Source: Pseudotabrizicola sp.
Lineage (GTDB): Bacteria > Pseudomonadota > Alphaproteobacteria > Rhodobacterales > Rhodobacteraceae
Reading direction: 5' to 3'
DNA length: 46,255 bases
Assembly (NCBI RefSeq): GCF_030656345.1
Contig: NZ_JAUSNR010000030.1
Location: 1-46,255 of the forward strand
Shown here: positions 25,335-34,394 of the stretch, in pieces
Layout of the letters: every line of letters begins with the position of its first letter
Numbering within the stretch: position 1 is the stretch's first letter
Program-made: the position numbers and the translations under genes
Notes under the pieces: model-generated
Databases searched by the model: none
What the model was told of the DNA's origin: nothing
The model's input: only the letters and a program-made list of their open reading frames with translations

Positions 25335-26387
25335 ATGAACCATAAAAAACTCCTGCTTGCCTGCGCCGTGTCTGGTCTTGCCCTGTCCACCGCAGCGCGC
25401 GCCGCCGACCGTGAAATGCTGGTGTTTGACTGGGCCGGTTGGGAGATTGATGGCGTGCTCACCGATTACGTCGCCAAGCACGGCGACAAGCCGACCTACA
25501 GCTTTTTCGGCGATGATGATGAAGCGTTCCAGAAAGTGTCTTCCGGCTTCCGCGCCGATGTGGCGCACCCTTGCGTGGCGTCCTTGCCGCGCTACCGCGA
25601 TGCCAGCCTGATCGAGCCATGGGATGTGTCGAAAATCCCGGAATTTGCCAATATCGCGCCGCAACTGCTCGATTCCGATCTGATCCAGGATGATCAGGGC
25701 GTCTGGTTCATTCCGACCGATTACGCCTATACCGCCACCGCCTATAACACCGAACAGGTTCCGGCGACGGATGTGGCGACGCTGAACGTGTTCACCGATC
25801 CGAAATATGCGGGCCGGACATCACTGCCCGACAGTTCCGATGACGTCTGGTCGCTTGCCTTTCTGGCGACCGGCGTCTCCGACTGGGATGAGGTGACCGA
25901 CGCGCAGTTCACCGCCGCCGCCCACTGGCTGCGCGAGGCGCACAAGAACGTGCGCGCCTATTGGTCCGACCCGTCCGAGATGTCGCAGCTGATGGCCACC
26001 GGCGAGGTGCTGGTGGCATGGTCGTGGAACGACGGCGTGGCGCTCCTGGCCGCCGAAGGCTTTCCCATCGGGTTCGAACGCAGCCCCGCCGAAGGCGTCG
26101 CCACATGGTTCTGCGGCTATGTGAACATGGCCAATCAGCCGGGGTCGGAAGATAAGGCCTATGACTTCATCAACTCGGTGCTGGCGCATGGCTCGGCGCA
26201 GGCGCTGCTCGATGAGCTGGGCTATGCCCATTCCAACACCGAAGCGATGAAGACCATCTCAGAAGATGCGCTGAAAGCCGCCTTCGTCGATCCGGTCACC
26301 ACCACGCTGCTGGCCCAGACCCCGGTCTCGGCAGAGTTCCGGGAAAAGATGATCAACGAGTTCGAGCTGATCAAATCCGGCTTCTGA
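25335..26387 (+). CDS. PotD/PotF-like ABC transporter substrate-binding protein
   Basis: A 350-residue periplasmic protein of the spermidine/putrescine-binding group. A signal peptide of about 23 residues (KKLLLACAVSGLALSTAARA) precedes LVFDWAGWEIDGVL, the typical first strand. The ligand-pocket tryptophans and acidic residues occur around FGDDDEAFQKV, WFIPTDYAYTATAYN and WSWNDGVALL. AGAGGAA lies a few bases before ATG 25335. No permease or ATPase gene adjoins it, so it is an orphan binding protein whose partners must be elsewhere. Polyamine-like ligands are likely but unproven. Confidence 0.88.
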   Translation: MNHKKLLLACAVSGLALSTAARAADREMLVFDWAGWEIDGVLTDYVAKHGDKPTYSFFGDDDEAFQKVSSGFRADVAHPCVASLPRYRDASLIEPWDVSKIPEFANIAPQLLDSDLIQDDQGVWFIPTDYAYTATAYNTEQVPATDVATLNVFTDPKYAGRTSLPDSSDDVWSLAFLATGVSDWDEVTDAQFTAAAHWLREAHKNVRAYWSDPSEMSQLMATGEVLVAWSWNDGVALLAAEGFPIGFERSPAEGVATWFCGYVNMANQPGSEDKAYDFINSVLAHGSAQALLDELGYAHSNTEAMKTISEDALKAAFVDPVTTTLLAQTPVSAEFREKMINEFELIKSGF

Positions 26388-26738
26388 TCCGGTCCCCGTG
26401 ACCCCGCGCCCGGCCGGACCCTCCGGCCGGGCGTTGCTCATGCGGGTGCTGATCCGGGCGCGGATACCGTCCGGCGCGCCCGACCCGGACGCGGGCCTTC
26501 GCCCCGCACCTGCCCGCCGCCATCACCTGCTACCTTCCGCCGACCCCTTCCGCCTGCCTGTGCCGGTCTGCGCTCTGCTCTGCGGCAACAGGCGCACAAG
26601 GTGCCATACCTTTTCCATACGTGGGCCATACGCAGATCAGACGCGCATCATACCCGGAAATCCGCGCCGATACGGTCTCGTGACCCGCCGACGCCCGGCT
26701 GTCATACCCCTGTCACGCCGGTCGCGCAGCATCCGGTC
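26388..26738. other. 351-base gap with one strong hairpin
   Basis: GCCCGGCCGGA (26408-26418) pairs perfectly with TCCGGCCGGGC (26422-26432), loop CCC. This 11-base stem lies 20 bases after the binding-protein stop and is its likely 3' end, although no T-run follows. The remainder looks non-coding. Possible frames here are upstream extensions of the acetyltransferase with no family support. Confidence 0.5.
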
Positions 26739-27191
26739 ATGTTGACCCTGCGCCCCGCCACCACCGCCGACGCCGCCTATCTTGTGGACCTTGAGACACA
26801 GGTGATGCGCGATCATGCGCTGGCGCTGTGGGGCCGGTTCCAGCCTGCGCCGCACCCGTCGGCCTTTGATCTGGGCAACACGCGGATTGCGGATCTGGCA
26901 GGGGAACGCGCGGGCCTGCTGACGGTCGAGACCGCCCCCGATCACCTGCGCCTGCGCAAGCTGTATCTGGAGCCGCGCTTTCAGGGCCATGGCCACGGCC
27001 GGCAGTTGCTCGCCATCGTCCGTGGTGAAGCCGCCGCGCGGGGCCTGCCGCTACGGCTGAGCGTGCTGCGCCCCAACCAGCGCGCGCTGGCCTTTTATCT
27101 GCGCGAAGGCCTGAGCCTGGCCGATGAAACCGACGAGCGGATCTTCCTGTCGCACATCCCGCCGGAATACCGCGCCGATCCGGTCTTGTGA
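26739..27191 (+). CDS. GNAT-family N-acetyltransferase
   Basis: A 150-residue acetyltransferase with the GNAT fold. LTLRPATTADAAYL is the first strand. LRKLYLEPRFQGHGHGRQLL is the acetyl-CoA loop, with Q-G-H-G-x-G in place of the usual Q/R-x-x-G-x-G/A. LRLSVLRPNQRALAFYLREG is the last strand and helix. I began at ATG 26739 because homology starts there; a longer in-frame start has no support. The substrate is unknown. The ssrA promoter overlaps its stop codon. Confidence 0.88.
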   Translation: MLTLRPATTADAAYLVDLETQVMRDHALALWGRFQPAPHPSAFDLGNTRIADLAGERAGLLTVETAPDHLRLRKLYLEPRFQGHGHGRQLLAIVRGEAAARGLPLRLSVLRPNQRALAFYLREGLSLADETDERIFLSHIPPEYRADPVL

Positions 27192-27214
27192 CCCGCCCCT
27201 GCCCCGCCTATATT
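27186..27214 (+). promoter_or_regulatory. Sigma-70 promoter of ssrA
   Basis: TTGTGA (27186-27191), a 17-base spacer and TATATT (27209-27214) lie directly before the tmRNA and overlap the end of the acetyltransferase gene. This is a near-consensus match with the right spacing. Confidence 0.7.
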
Positions 27215-27220
27215 GAGCCT

Positions 27221-27533
27221 GTTCGGGGCAACCCGGACTATGGTGATAAACGCACCTGTAATAGACGGCTCGGACCCGGGGGCGGTACCCGGCGACTCCA
27301 CCATTCCACCTGTTCGTTTCGGGGGTTCGGGGTCGAAATAGGATCGACGAACGTTCAAAGAGGCCAGCTTTTACTCGGTGAGGTACCACCGTTATCGGTC
27401 CAAAAGTACAGTTGCAAACGACAACCGTGCTCCGATGGCTCTTGCTGCGTAAGCAGTTCGAACATCGAAACTTAAGCCCTTGCGCTTAGCCGCGTAAGGC
27501 GGGGTTCGCAGGTACCTGGCAACAGAAACCTGC
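27221..27533 (+). ncRNA. ssrA: tmRNA, permuted two-piece alphaproteobacterial form
   Basis: Rescues stalled ribosomes. The order is permuted. The acceptor half comes first, with T-arm CCGGG-GGCGGTA-CCCGG and the 3' end GACTCC-ACCA at 27295-27303. After a short spacer to be removed comes the coding half, starting at about 27322 with GGGGTTCGGGGTCGA. The tag frame 27414-27452 reads ANDNRAPMALAA and ends in TAA, with GCA as resume codon. GCAGGT (27508-27513) pairs with ACCTGC (27528-27533), followed by ACCTTTT, as a 3' hairpin and terminator. Exact mature ends are estimates. Maturation to two RNAs is known for this group (Caulobacter). Confidence 0.95.
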
Positions 27534-27605
27534 ACCTTTTCAATATCTTAGCACTGTCTCCGCTTCGTGACTTGCGCAAATCTGCGCCGCGCGCCACGCT
27601 GCCAC

Positions 27606-28256
27606 ATGCGCGCATTGGCCCTTTGCCTTTCTCTCCTGCCCGCCCCCGCCCCCGCCTGCGAGGTGGCGCTGGTGCTGGCCATCGACGTGTCAGGCTCCAT
27701 CGACGCGGGCGAATACCGCATCCAGTCCACAGGCACCGCCGACGCGCTGCAAGACCCGGCAGTGGCCGAGGCGTTGCTGGCCGGACAGGTGGCAATCACC
27801 GTGCTGCACTGGTCCGGCATGGGCCAGCAGGCCGTGGTGCTGCCCTGGACGCGCATGCTGTCCGCCCGGCAAATCGCTGATGCCGCCACCCAGATCCGCA
27901 CCACCCCCCGCGCCTATGCCGGATCTGATACAGCGGTGGGTCAGGCAATCGACGCAAGCCTCGCGCTCTTCGCGCAAGTCCCCGATTGCAAAAGAAAAAT
28001 CATCGACATCTCCGGCGATGGCCCGGAAAACAGCGGCAACACCGCCCGCGCCGCGCGCAGCCGCGCCAGCGCCGCCGGGGTGGCGATCAACGCGATTGCC
28101 ATCGAAGATCTGGGCCAGTCCACCGCCATCACCCGGTTTTATCAGGATTGGGTGATCACCCGGGGCGGCTTCGTGATCACCTCACGCGGATTGCGCGCCT
28201 ATCCGCAGGCCATCCGGCAAAAGCTGCTGCGCGAGCTGGAAAAACCTGCCTCCTGA
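27606..28256 (+). CDS. DUF1194 (von Willebrand A-like) secreted protein
   Basis: A 216-residue exported protein. A signal peptide (MRALALCLSLLPAPAPA) is followed by CEVALVLAIDVSGSIDAGEY. That stretch has the metal-site signature D-x-S-x-S of von Willebrand A domains, and DISGDGPENSG later supplies the second part of the site. DUF1194 proteins are common in Rhodobacteraceae and their function is unknown; metal-dependent protein binding in the periplasm is inference. I chose ATG 27606 because it gives a clean signal peptide. The gene begins about 70 bases after tmRNA and may be transcribed separately. Confidence 0.85.
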   Translation: MRALALCLSLLPAPAPACEVALVLAIDVSGSIDAGEYRIQSTGTADALQDPAVAEALLAGQVAITVLHWSGMGQQAVVLPWTRMLSARQIADAATQIRTTPRAYAGSDTAVGQAIDASLALFAQVPDCKRKIIDISGDGPENSGNTARAARSRASAAGVAINAIAIEDLGQSTAITRFYQDWVITRGGFVITSRGLRAYPQAIRQKLLRELEKPAS

Positions 28257-28259
28257 AGG

Positions 28260-28281
28260 TTTGCACCTTTTCCAAATACTC
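28260..28281 (-). repeat. Dispersed 9-5-8 intergenic element, GTGCAA type
   Basis: On the minus strand GAGTATTT, GGAAA, AGGTGCAA. It begins four bases after the DUF1194 stop. A weaker relative ending GGTGCAGG lies at 27529-27550 over the tmRNA terminator. The rest of 28282-28427 shows nothing. Confidence 0.55.
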
Positions 28282-28427
28282 ATTCCACCACCTCCGCCAC
28301 CCGGCGTGGGCAAAACCGGCACCAGCGTCAAAGCCCCCAGCCCCACCGAAAACCCGTGCCGAAAATCCCATGCCGAAGTGTCGTTTTTCCGATGGACGGG
28401 GGCAAGATGTCACGTTAGCCCAAGGGG

Positions 28428-29351
28428 ATGACCCGTCAACCCGACCGCATCCTTCCCGGCGTTGTGCTGATGCTCGCGTTCTGCGTGCTGGCACCGTTGT
28501 TGGATGTGTCGGCCAAGCTGGCGTCGGCCACAATTCCGGTGGGACAGATCGTGACCGCGCGCTTTGTGGTGCAGGGCGCGCTGATGGCACCCATCATCCT
28601 CGCCATGGGCATCACCCTGTGGCTGACGCCGCGCGCGCTGGGGCTGATCTGTCTGCGGGCCGTGTTTCTGATCCTGTCCACCTTCAGCTTTGTCGCCGCC
28701 ATTTCAGTGATGCCGGTGGCCGATGCGCTGGCGATTGCCTTTGTCGAGCCGTTCATCCTGCTGCTGCTGGGCCGCCTGCTGTTCGGCGATGAGGTCGGGC
28801 CACGGCGGATTGCGGCGTCCTGTGTGGGGTTTGCGGGCGCGCTGCTGGTGATCCAGCCGTCTTTGGCGGCGTTTGGCTATGTGGCGCTGTGGCCGCTGGG
28901 CACCGCGTTTTTCTTTGCCTTCTACATGCTGTCGACGCGGCAGGTGGCGGGGTTCATGCATCCGGTGGCGATGCAGTTTCACACCTCATGGACCGGGCTG
29001 TTGATGTGCCTGCCGGTGATGTTTGTGGCGAACGGCACCGGCTGGCAGCATTTTGATCCGGTGATGCCGCAGGGCGTGGTCTGGCTGTGGCTGTTCGGCG
29101 TCGGCTTCTGGGCGGCGCTCAGCCATATGTGCATGACCTATGCGCTGAAGTTTGCGCCATCGGCCACGCTGGCCCCGCTGCATTATCTGGAGATTGTGGC
29201 AGCGGTGGCGCTTGGCTACTGGATCTTCGGCGATTTCCCCAATGTGCTGACATGGGCCGGGATTGTGGTGATCACCGGATCGGGCCTGTACATCATCTAC
29301 CGCGAACGGCTGTCGGCCCGGGCGCTGTCGGTCAGCGCCGCCAAGGCCTGA
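28428..29351 (+). CDS. EamA/DMT-family transporter
   Basis: A 307-residue inner-membrane protein with about ten hydrophobic segments forming two EamA repeats (about residues 12-145 and 155-295). It belongs to the drug/metabolite exporter superfamily, which exports amino acids, metabolites or drugs. The repeat ends AIAFVEPFILLLLGRLLFGD and APLHYLEIVAAVALGYWIFG are typical. AAGGGG stands directly before the ATG. Its last 55 bases overlap the end of the convergent thiamin diphosphokinase gene. The substrate is unknown. Confidence 0.9.
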   Translation: MTRQPDRILPGVVLMLAFCVLAPLLDVSAKLASATIPVGQIVTARFVVQGALMAPIILAMGITLWLTPRALGLICLRAVFLILSTFSFVAAISVMPVADALAIAFVEPFILLLLGRLLFGDEVGPRRIAASCVGFAGALLVIQPSLAAFGYVALWPLGTAFFFAFYMLSTRQVAGFMHPVAMQFHTSWTGLLMCLPVMFVANGTGWQHFDPVMPQGVVWLWLFGVGFWAALSHMCMTYALKFAPSATLAPLHYLEIVAAVALGYWIFGDFPNVLTWAGIVVITGSGLYIIYRERLSARALSVSAAKA

Positions 29352-29980
29352 TCCAGCCGGTTGCGCGGCAGGATGCACAGCATCCCCGGCCCCGACAATT
29401 CAAGGCTGACCGGCCCCGTGCTGACCCGGTTCGACGTGCCGACCCGGGTGTCGGGTGCAAACTCCAGCCCGTCAATCGGCCAGTCCAGCCCGGTGCTGGT
29501 TCCCGTCACGACGCCCAGCGGATACAGGCTGAACCGGTCGCCCCGCCGCAGGGCGAGATGCACCCGGCGCGGCAGATGAAACACCACATCCTGTGGCCCC
29601 AGCAGCACGCAGGGGCGGCTCTGGCGGACCAGAGTGGTCAGAACCGCCAGGCCGTGATCCACCCGCGCGCCGATGAACCCCAGCGCAATCACAAAGGGCG
29701 CGTCAACCGACCGCAGCGCCTTGTCAAAATCGGTGGTGTCCTGTTCAGGGATATGATGCAGCCGGTCCCCCAACGCCAGACGCGCTGTTTCCGAAATGGA
29801 ATCCATATCGCCGATCACCGCCTGCGGCTGTACACCCTGGGCAAGACAGCGGTCTGCCCCGCCGTCTGCGGCCACAATCACCGGCGCTCTTTGCTGCGAA
29901 ATCCGAAACAATGCGGCGGAAACAGGCGCGCCTCCCACAAGCGTGATCCCGCCAGAGGATTGCACTAAAACTGGATTCAT
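29297..29980 (-). CDS. Thiamin diphosphokinase
   Basis: Transfers pyrophosphate from ATP to thiamin, giving thiamin diphosphate. The 227 residues show VIVAADGGADRCLAQGVQPQ and VIGDMDSIS, the acidic ATP/Mg motifs of the TPK catalytic domain. PEQDTTDFDKAL and ALGFIGARVDHGLA follow, and the thiamin-binding beta-domain ends the protein. I chose ATG 29980 (MNPVLVQSSGG); no strong ribosome site is evident. Its 3' end overlaps the EamA gene tail-to-tail by 55 bases. No TPP riboswitch is visible upstream. Confidence 0.88.
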   Translation of the reverse strand: MNPVLVQSSGGITLVGGAPVSAALFRISQQRAPVIVAADGGADRCLAQGVQPQAVIGDMDSISETARLALGDRLHHIPEQDTTDFDKALRSVDAPFVIALGFIGARVDHGLAVLTTLVRQSRPCVLLGPQDVVFHLPRRVHLALRRGDRFSLYPLGVVTGTSTGLDWPIDGLEFAPDTRVGTSNRVSTGPVSLELSGPGMLCILPRNRLDQALAALTDSARADSRSR

Positions 29981-30121
29981 GCGGATACTGTCTTTCAAAT
30001 TGAGGCGAAATTCTGGGATGCGTGCCACAATCAATCCTTTAAATTACCCTGATCTGCCCATGGATTCGAACAAATGCATGGCGATAAAGGCGCATCGATT
30101 GGTGCAGAAGGCGGGCGTCTT

Positions 30122-32611
30122 ATGAATAGTGCGAGTAAAATCCTTACAGTTTCCTATGGAACCTTCTCCTGCACTTTGGAGGGGTTTGACGACCCGTTCA
30201 ATACGATGAAAGCGATTGCAGAGTATTTCCGCGATCTGGCAGCCGGGGACCGTTACTTCGGGGCCGAGCCGCCGCAGCCCGATGCCGCCATGCTGCACAA
30301 GATTGCCGAACGTGAGATCCAGCGCCGGGTTGAGGCGAAGGTGCAGGAAAACGGCGTGATCCTGCGCGCCGAAGAGGCAGGCACTGTCGCAGCCCATGCG
30401 CCTGCGCCCGAAACCGCAGAGGTCCCGCAGCCGGTGGTCACAATGCCGGCACGCGGCACCGCCCCGGCACCGCGCCCCGCGCCAACGCTGGCCGACGCCG
30501 ACACGGCCCCGCAGCCCGCGACTGAATCGGTGGCCGAGAAACTGTCCAGACTGCGCAAGGCCGCAGCAGAACACCATCCAGCGGCCCCTGCCCCCACGAC
30601 CCTGACGCTGGCACCGGGTCTGGATGACTTTACCGAAGATCAGCACGCCGGAGCGCCTTTGCCCGCATCCGCCCTGTTTGACGCTGACGATGCCGGGCTG
30701 ACCACAGACAGCTCTGCCTTTGACGATATCCTGCCAGAAGACACCCCGGCTGCCGATGCGCAGATCCTGGCCGGTGACCTGCCGCCCGAAGACCAGAGTG
30801 TCGCAGCCGATGACCTGAAAGACGAGGCACCGCAAGACCTCCGGGCAGAGGCCCCGGTGGCTGACAGCGCAGACGACTGGGTCGATGACGCCGATCTGGC
30901 CGATCTGATGGCGCTTGACGGGGTGGCGGCTGATCTGGCCGACCCAGAGGGCAGCGGTGATGATCTGTCAGACCCTGACGCGTTTGCGGCCAGCGATGAC
31001 ACCCCGGTTGCCGAAGATACCGCCGACGCAGATCGCTTTGATCAAGACATGCTCGCCAGCCTGAACGCAGACGCGGCAGACGCTGCGCCGGACCTGATGG
31101 CGGGCGCGTCCTCCATTGCCGGGGACACCGCCCGCATGGCGGAAGACGACATGGCGGAAGACGGTGCGGATGATGCCCTGCTTGCCAGCCTTGGCACATT
31201 GGTGGCGGCGCAAGAGGCCGGTGCCGGTGCGATGCCTGATGCAGACGCACAGGACAGCGCCGACGATGCGGTCACCGGCTTTGACGGTGCCGATGATTTT
31301 TATGACGACGAGGCGGAAGAGCCTGAGGCACAGGCCGCTGCAGAGTTTGCGCCCGAATTTGAAGATGCGTTTGAAGATGACGCGTCTGAGGATGACGCGT
31401 CTGAGGATGACGCGGATGCTGCCCTGTTGCAGCCGCTGTCTGACGCCACCGTGCAGACACTCCCCGAAACGCTGACCGTTGAAGCCCCCGAGGCGGATAC
31501 CGATGACCACGCGCCCCAGCCCGAGGCAGAGGCCGAGGCTGACACCATCGCCGCCCCCGTGCGCCCGCTGCGCCCCGTGCGCACATTGCGCCCTGCCGGG
31601 GCGGAGCGCCCTGCCGCGCCGGACCTTGCGTCGGAACCGGAGCCTGAGGCGCAAGCCGAATCGCGCACCCCGATCTCGGTGGAAAAGTTGCAGCGCGCCC
31701 GTGCACGGGTGATCAAGATCCGGCGCAGTGATGCGCCTGATGCAGGTGCTTCTGCGCCCGCCCGCGCCACCCTGTCGCGTGAGGCCGAAGCCGCCCTGGC
31801 GGCCGAACTTGCCGCGCTGGAACAGGATGCCCCGGATCAGACGGCTGCCCGCACCTCGGACGGAATGGCCGGGCACCGCCTTGACCGCCCGACCGAAGAG
31901 GTGGCGGTCAGCCGCCTGATGGCAGAGGCCAGCACCCAGATGGAGGTGCCTGATACCAAGCGCCGCCGCTCGGCCATCGCCCATCTGAAAGCCGCCGTCG
32001 CCGCCACCATCGCCGAACGCCGCGCCACCGGCAGCACGCTGGCCGAAAACGGCCGCGCGCGTATGGGGGCCTACCGCGACGATCTGGCCAAGGTCATGCG
32101 CCCCACCTCCGCCCCCCTCGCCCCGCAGGCTGAACGCCCCGCCCCGCTGGTTCTGGTGTCCGAACAGCGCATCGACCGCCCGGCTGAGGTGTCGCGCGCG
32201 CCGGTCGCAGCGGTTCAGCCGGTGCGGCCGCGCCGGCCGATGTCTTCTGCCGCAGTCGCGATCGAGGCTGCTCTGGATGACGGCTATGACGCCGATGAAG
32301 AAACCGGCAATATCTTTGACACCGACAGCGGGTTTCCTGAATTTGCCGAACAGCTTGGTGCCACCGACCTGCCCGATCTGCTGGAAGCCGCCGCCGCCTA
32401 TATCGCCTGTGTCGAAGGGCTGGACAGCTTTACCCGCCCGCAGCTGATGCGCCACCTCGGGGCCGCCACAGAAGGCGTGTCGCGCGAAGACGGGCTGCGC
32501 AGCTTTGGCATCCTGCTGCGCGAAGGCGTGATCGAACGCAGCCGCCGCGGCCAGTTCGCGATCAGCGACGCCTCGCCGCTGCTGGCACAGGCCCGCAAGA
32601 TCGCAGGCTGA
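30122..32611 (+). CDS. Long acidic protein with conserved N- and C-terminal caps, function unknown
   Basis: An 829-residue protein I do not recognise by name. The first 90 residues (ILTVSYGTFSCTLEGFDDPF, then MKAIAEYFRDLAAGDRYFG) form a dense, hydrophobic-patterned domain ending in a long charged helix. Residues from about 100 to 720 are low-complexity, rich in Asp, Glu, Ala and Pro, with a 15-base tandem repeat at 31361-31420. The last 90 residues (DLLEAAAAYIACVEGLDSFT, then GLRSFGILLREGVIERSRRG) look like a compact winged-helix-like domain. There is no signal peptide. I chose ATG 30122 because the conserved part begins there. It could be a scaffold or DNA-associated protein; this is speculation. 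A clear terminator follows. Confidence 0.8.
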   Translation: MNSASKILTVSYGTFSCTLEGFDDPFNTMKAIAEYFRDLAAGDRYFGAEPPQPDAAMLHKIAEREIQRRVEAKVQENGVILRAEEAGTVAAHAPAPETAEVPQPVVTMPARGTAPAPRPAPTLADADTAPQPATESVAEKLSRLRKAAAEHHPAAPAPTTLTLAPGLDDFTEDQHAGAPLPASALFDADDAGLTTDSSAFDDILPEDTPAADAQILAGDLPPEDQSVAADDLKDEAPQDLRAEAPVADSADDWVDDADLADLMALDGVAADLADPEGSGDDLSDPDAFAASDDTPVAEDTADADRFDQDMLASLNADAADAAPDLMAGASSIAGDTARMAEDDMAEDGADDALLASLGTLVAAQEAGAGAMPDADAQDSADDAVTGFDGADDFYDDEAEEPEAQAAAEFAPEFEDAFEDDASEDDASEDDADAALLQPLSDATVQTLPETLTVEAPEADTDDHAPQPEAEAEADTIAAPVRPLRPVRTLRPAGAERPAAPDLASEPEPEAQAESRTPISVEKLQRARARVIKIRRSDAPDAGASAPARATLSREAEAALAAELAALEQDAPDQTAARTSDGMAGHRLDRPTEEVAVSRLMAEASTQMEVPDTKRRRSAIAHLKAAVAATIAERRATGSTLAENGRARMGAYRDDLAKVMRPTSAPLAPQAERPAPLVLVSEQRIDRPAEVSRAPVAAVQPVRPRRPMSSAAVAIEAALDDGYDADEETGNIFDTDSGFPEFAEQLGATDLPDLLEAAAAYIACVEGLDSFTRPQLMRHLGAATEGVSREDGLRSFGILLREGVIERSRRGQFAISDASPLLAQARKIAG
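31361..31420 (+). repeat. 15-base tandem repeat within the acidic protein gene
   Basis: Four units of 15 bases. Units two and three (31376-31390 and 31391-31405, GATGACGCGTCTGAG) are identical; the outer two are diverged. Each encodes a DDASE-like block, so unit gain or loss keeps the frame and changes the length of the acidic linker. Confidence 0.8.
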
Positions 32612-32640
32612 CCGTACGGTCACCCGCGGCTGAAACAGGC

Positions 32641-32668
32641 GGGCTGCACCAGGGTGCAGCCCGTTTTT
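32641..32668 (+). terminator. Intrinsic terminator after the acidic protein gene
   Basis: GGGCTGCAC (32641-32649) pairs perfectly with GTGCAGCCC (32654-32662), loop CAGG, followed by GTTTTTG. It terminates plus-strand transcription 30 bases after the stop. Confidence 0.85.
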
Positions 32669-32669
32669 G

Positions 32670-32909
32670 TCATTCTTGCGGGTCGTTTTGCGGTGGCGCA
32701 TCGGGGTCAGGCTGCCCCACGCCCAGAAACACCGGCCGCAGCGGCAAAATCCACAACAGACCCAACCCGACATAGATGCCAAGCTCGACCAGGATCGACG
32801 GCCGGTCCATCCAGTTGACCAGCGTGACCGCCACCACCACATAGGCCGGCAGCCCCACCAGCAGAACCAGCAATGACAACCGCCGCCGCGCCTTGTAACT
32901 CAGTGCCAT
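32670..32909 (-). CDS. DUF2842 small membrane protein
   Basis: A 79-residue protein with two hydrophobic segments (about residues 12-30 and 41-62), a basic N-terminus (MALSYKARRRLSLLV) and an acidic/proline-rich tail. It matches the alphaproteobacterial DUF2842 family, function unknown. It lies 29 bases downstream of purA on the same strand and is probably co-transcribed with it. Confidence 0.8.
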   Translation of the reverse strand: MALSYKARRRLSLLVLLVGLPAYVVVAVTLVNWMDRPSILVELGIYVGLGLLWILPLRPVFLGVGQPDPDAPPQNDPQE

Positions 32910-32938
32910 GCCATCCTCATCCGGTTAAGATGCGCCCG

Positions 32939-34231
32939 TCAGTCTGCAAAGGGATCGGTCACCAGAATGGTGTCGTCCCGCTCGGGCGAGGTTGAAAGTA
33001 GCGCGACCGGGCACTGGATCAATTCCTCAATCCGCCGCACGTATTTGATCGCCGCCCCCGGCAACTGCGCCCAGGAGCGCGCCCCGGCGGTCGACTCTGA
33101 CCAACCTTCCAGCTCTTCATAGACCGGGGTGCAGCGCGCCTGCTGATCGGCAGCGGTCGGCAGATAATCCAGCCGGTTGCCGTCAAGCTCATAGCCCACA
33201 CAGATTTTCAGCGTCTCGAACCCGTCGAGCACATCCAGCTTGGTCAGCGCGATGCCCGACACGCCAGAGGTGGCGCAGGTCTGGCGCACCAGAACCGCAT
33301 CAAACCAGCCACAACGCCGCTTGCGCCCGGTGACGGTGCCGAATTCATGGCCCCGCTCACCCAGACGTTCGCCATCGGCGTCGAACAGCTCTGCCGGGAA
33401 CGGGCCTTCGCCGACGCGGGTGGTATAGGCCTTGACGATCCCCAGTACGAAATCAATCGCGGTGGGGCCAAGGCCCACGCCGGTCGCCGCCTGCCCTGCA
33501 ATCACGTTGGACGAGGTGACGAAGGGATAGGTGCCGAAATCGATGTCCAGAAGCGCGCCCTGCGCCCCCTCGAACAGGATGCGCTTTCCGGCGCGGCGCG
33601 ACTCGTTCATCACTTTCCAGACCGGGGCGGCATAGGGCAGCACCTGCGGCGCAATCTCGTGCAGCGCCGCCAGCAGCGCGGCGCGGTCCACCGGCTCCAT
33701 CCCCAGACCACGGCGCAGCGCGTCGTGATGCGCCAGCAGCCGGTCCACCCGCAATTCCAGCGTGGCCGCATCGGCCAGATCGGCGACGCGGATCGCGCGG
33801 CGGCCGACCTTGTCTTCATAGGCCGGACCAATGCCGCGCCCGGTGGTGCCGATCTTGGCCACGCCGACAGAGCCTTCGCGCGCCCGGTCCAGCTCGCCAT
33901 GCAGCGGCAGGATCAGCGGCGCATTCTCGGCAACCAGCAGGTTGTCGGGCGAGATATCGACGCCCTGATCGCGCAGCTTGGCGATTTCCATCACCAGATG
34001 CCAGGGGTCCAGCACCACGCCATTGCCAATCACGCTCAGCTTGCCGCCGCGCACGATGCCCGATGGCAGCAAAGACAGCTTGTAGACCTTGCCGTCGATC
34101 ACCAGCGTATGGCCGGCATTGTGCCCGCCCTGAAAGCGCGCGACGATGTCGGCGCGTTCGGACAGCCAGTCCACAATCTTGCCCTTGCCTTCGTCGCCCC
34201 ACTGGGCGCCCACGACAACCACATTGGCCAT
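32939..34231 (-). CDS. purA: Adenylosuccinate synthetase
   Basis: Catalyses the GTP-dependent joining of IMP and aspartate in AMP synthesis. The 430 residues begin [18 protein letters not shown], with the P-loop GDEGKGK and catalytic Asp. [10 protein letters not shown] follows, then [20 protein letters not shown] and [18 protein letters not shown]. The late [12 protein letters not shown] segment is present too. ATG 34231 has GAGGAG six bases upstream. Length and motifs are normal. It leads a purA-DUF2842 unit. Confidence 0.97.
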   Translation of the reverse strand: MANVVVVGAQWGDEGKGKIVDWLSERADIVARFQGGHNAGHTLVIDGKVYKLSLLPSGIVRGGKLSVIGNGVVLDPWHLVMEIAKLRDQGVDISPDNLLVAENAPLILPLHGELDRAREGSVGVAKIGTTGRGIGPAYEDKVGRRAIRVADLADAATLELRVDRLLAHHDALRRGLGMEPVDRAALLAALHEIAPQVLPYAAPVWKVMNESRRAGKRILFEGAQGALLDIDFGTYPFVTSSNVIAGQAATGVGLGPTAIDFVLGIVKAYTTRVGEGPFPAELFDADGERLGERGHEFGTVTGRKRRCGWFDAVLVRQTCATSGVSGIALTKLDVLDGFETLKICVGYELDGNRLDYLPTAADQQARCTPVYEELEGWSESTAGARSWAQLPGAAIKYVRRIEELIQCPVALLSTSPERDDTILVTDPFAD

Positions 34232-34353
34232 GCTGATCTCCTCGGTTCCAAAACCGTCTGTGCTATAGACGCATGGGCCGCGCAGGGAAACAGGAAAAGG
34301 CCAAGTCGCACAAAGCCCGCGCACTTTCCTGCCCTGCCGCACCAGCGTCACCC

Positions 34354-34371
34354 GGGCTGGGGGGCCAGCCC
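34354..34371 (+). other. GC-rich hairpin beside the inverted element pair
   Basis: GGGCTGG (34354-34360) pairs with CCAGCCC (34365-34371), loop GGGG. It precedes the dispersed element at 34395 in the same way that a hairpin precedes the copy at 16940. Confidence 0.45.
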
Positions 34372-34394
34372 CCCGCGCGTGCCGCGCGCCCCCC

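Noticed and set aside
29981..30121. TPP riboswitch between thiamin diphosphokinase and the acidic protein
   Set aside because: The conserved CTGAGA and ACCTGA-type elements are not present, and salvage kinases are often unregulated this way.
30968..32842. A 624-codon open frame antisense to the acidic protein
   Set aside because: Composition follows from the low-complexity sense strand, no domain is seen, and it crosses a clear plus-strand terminator.
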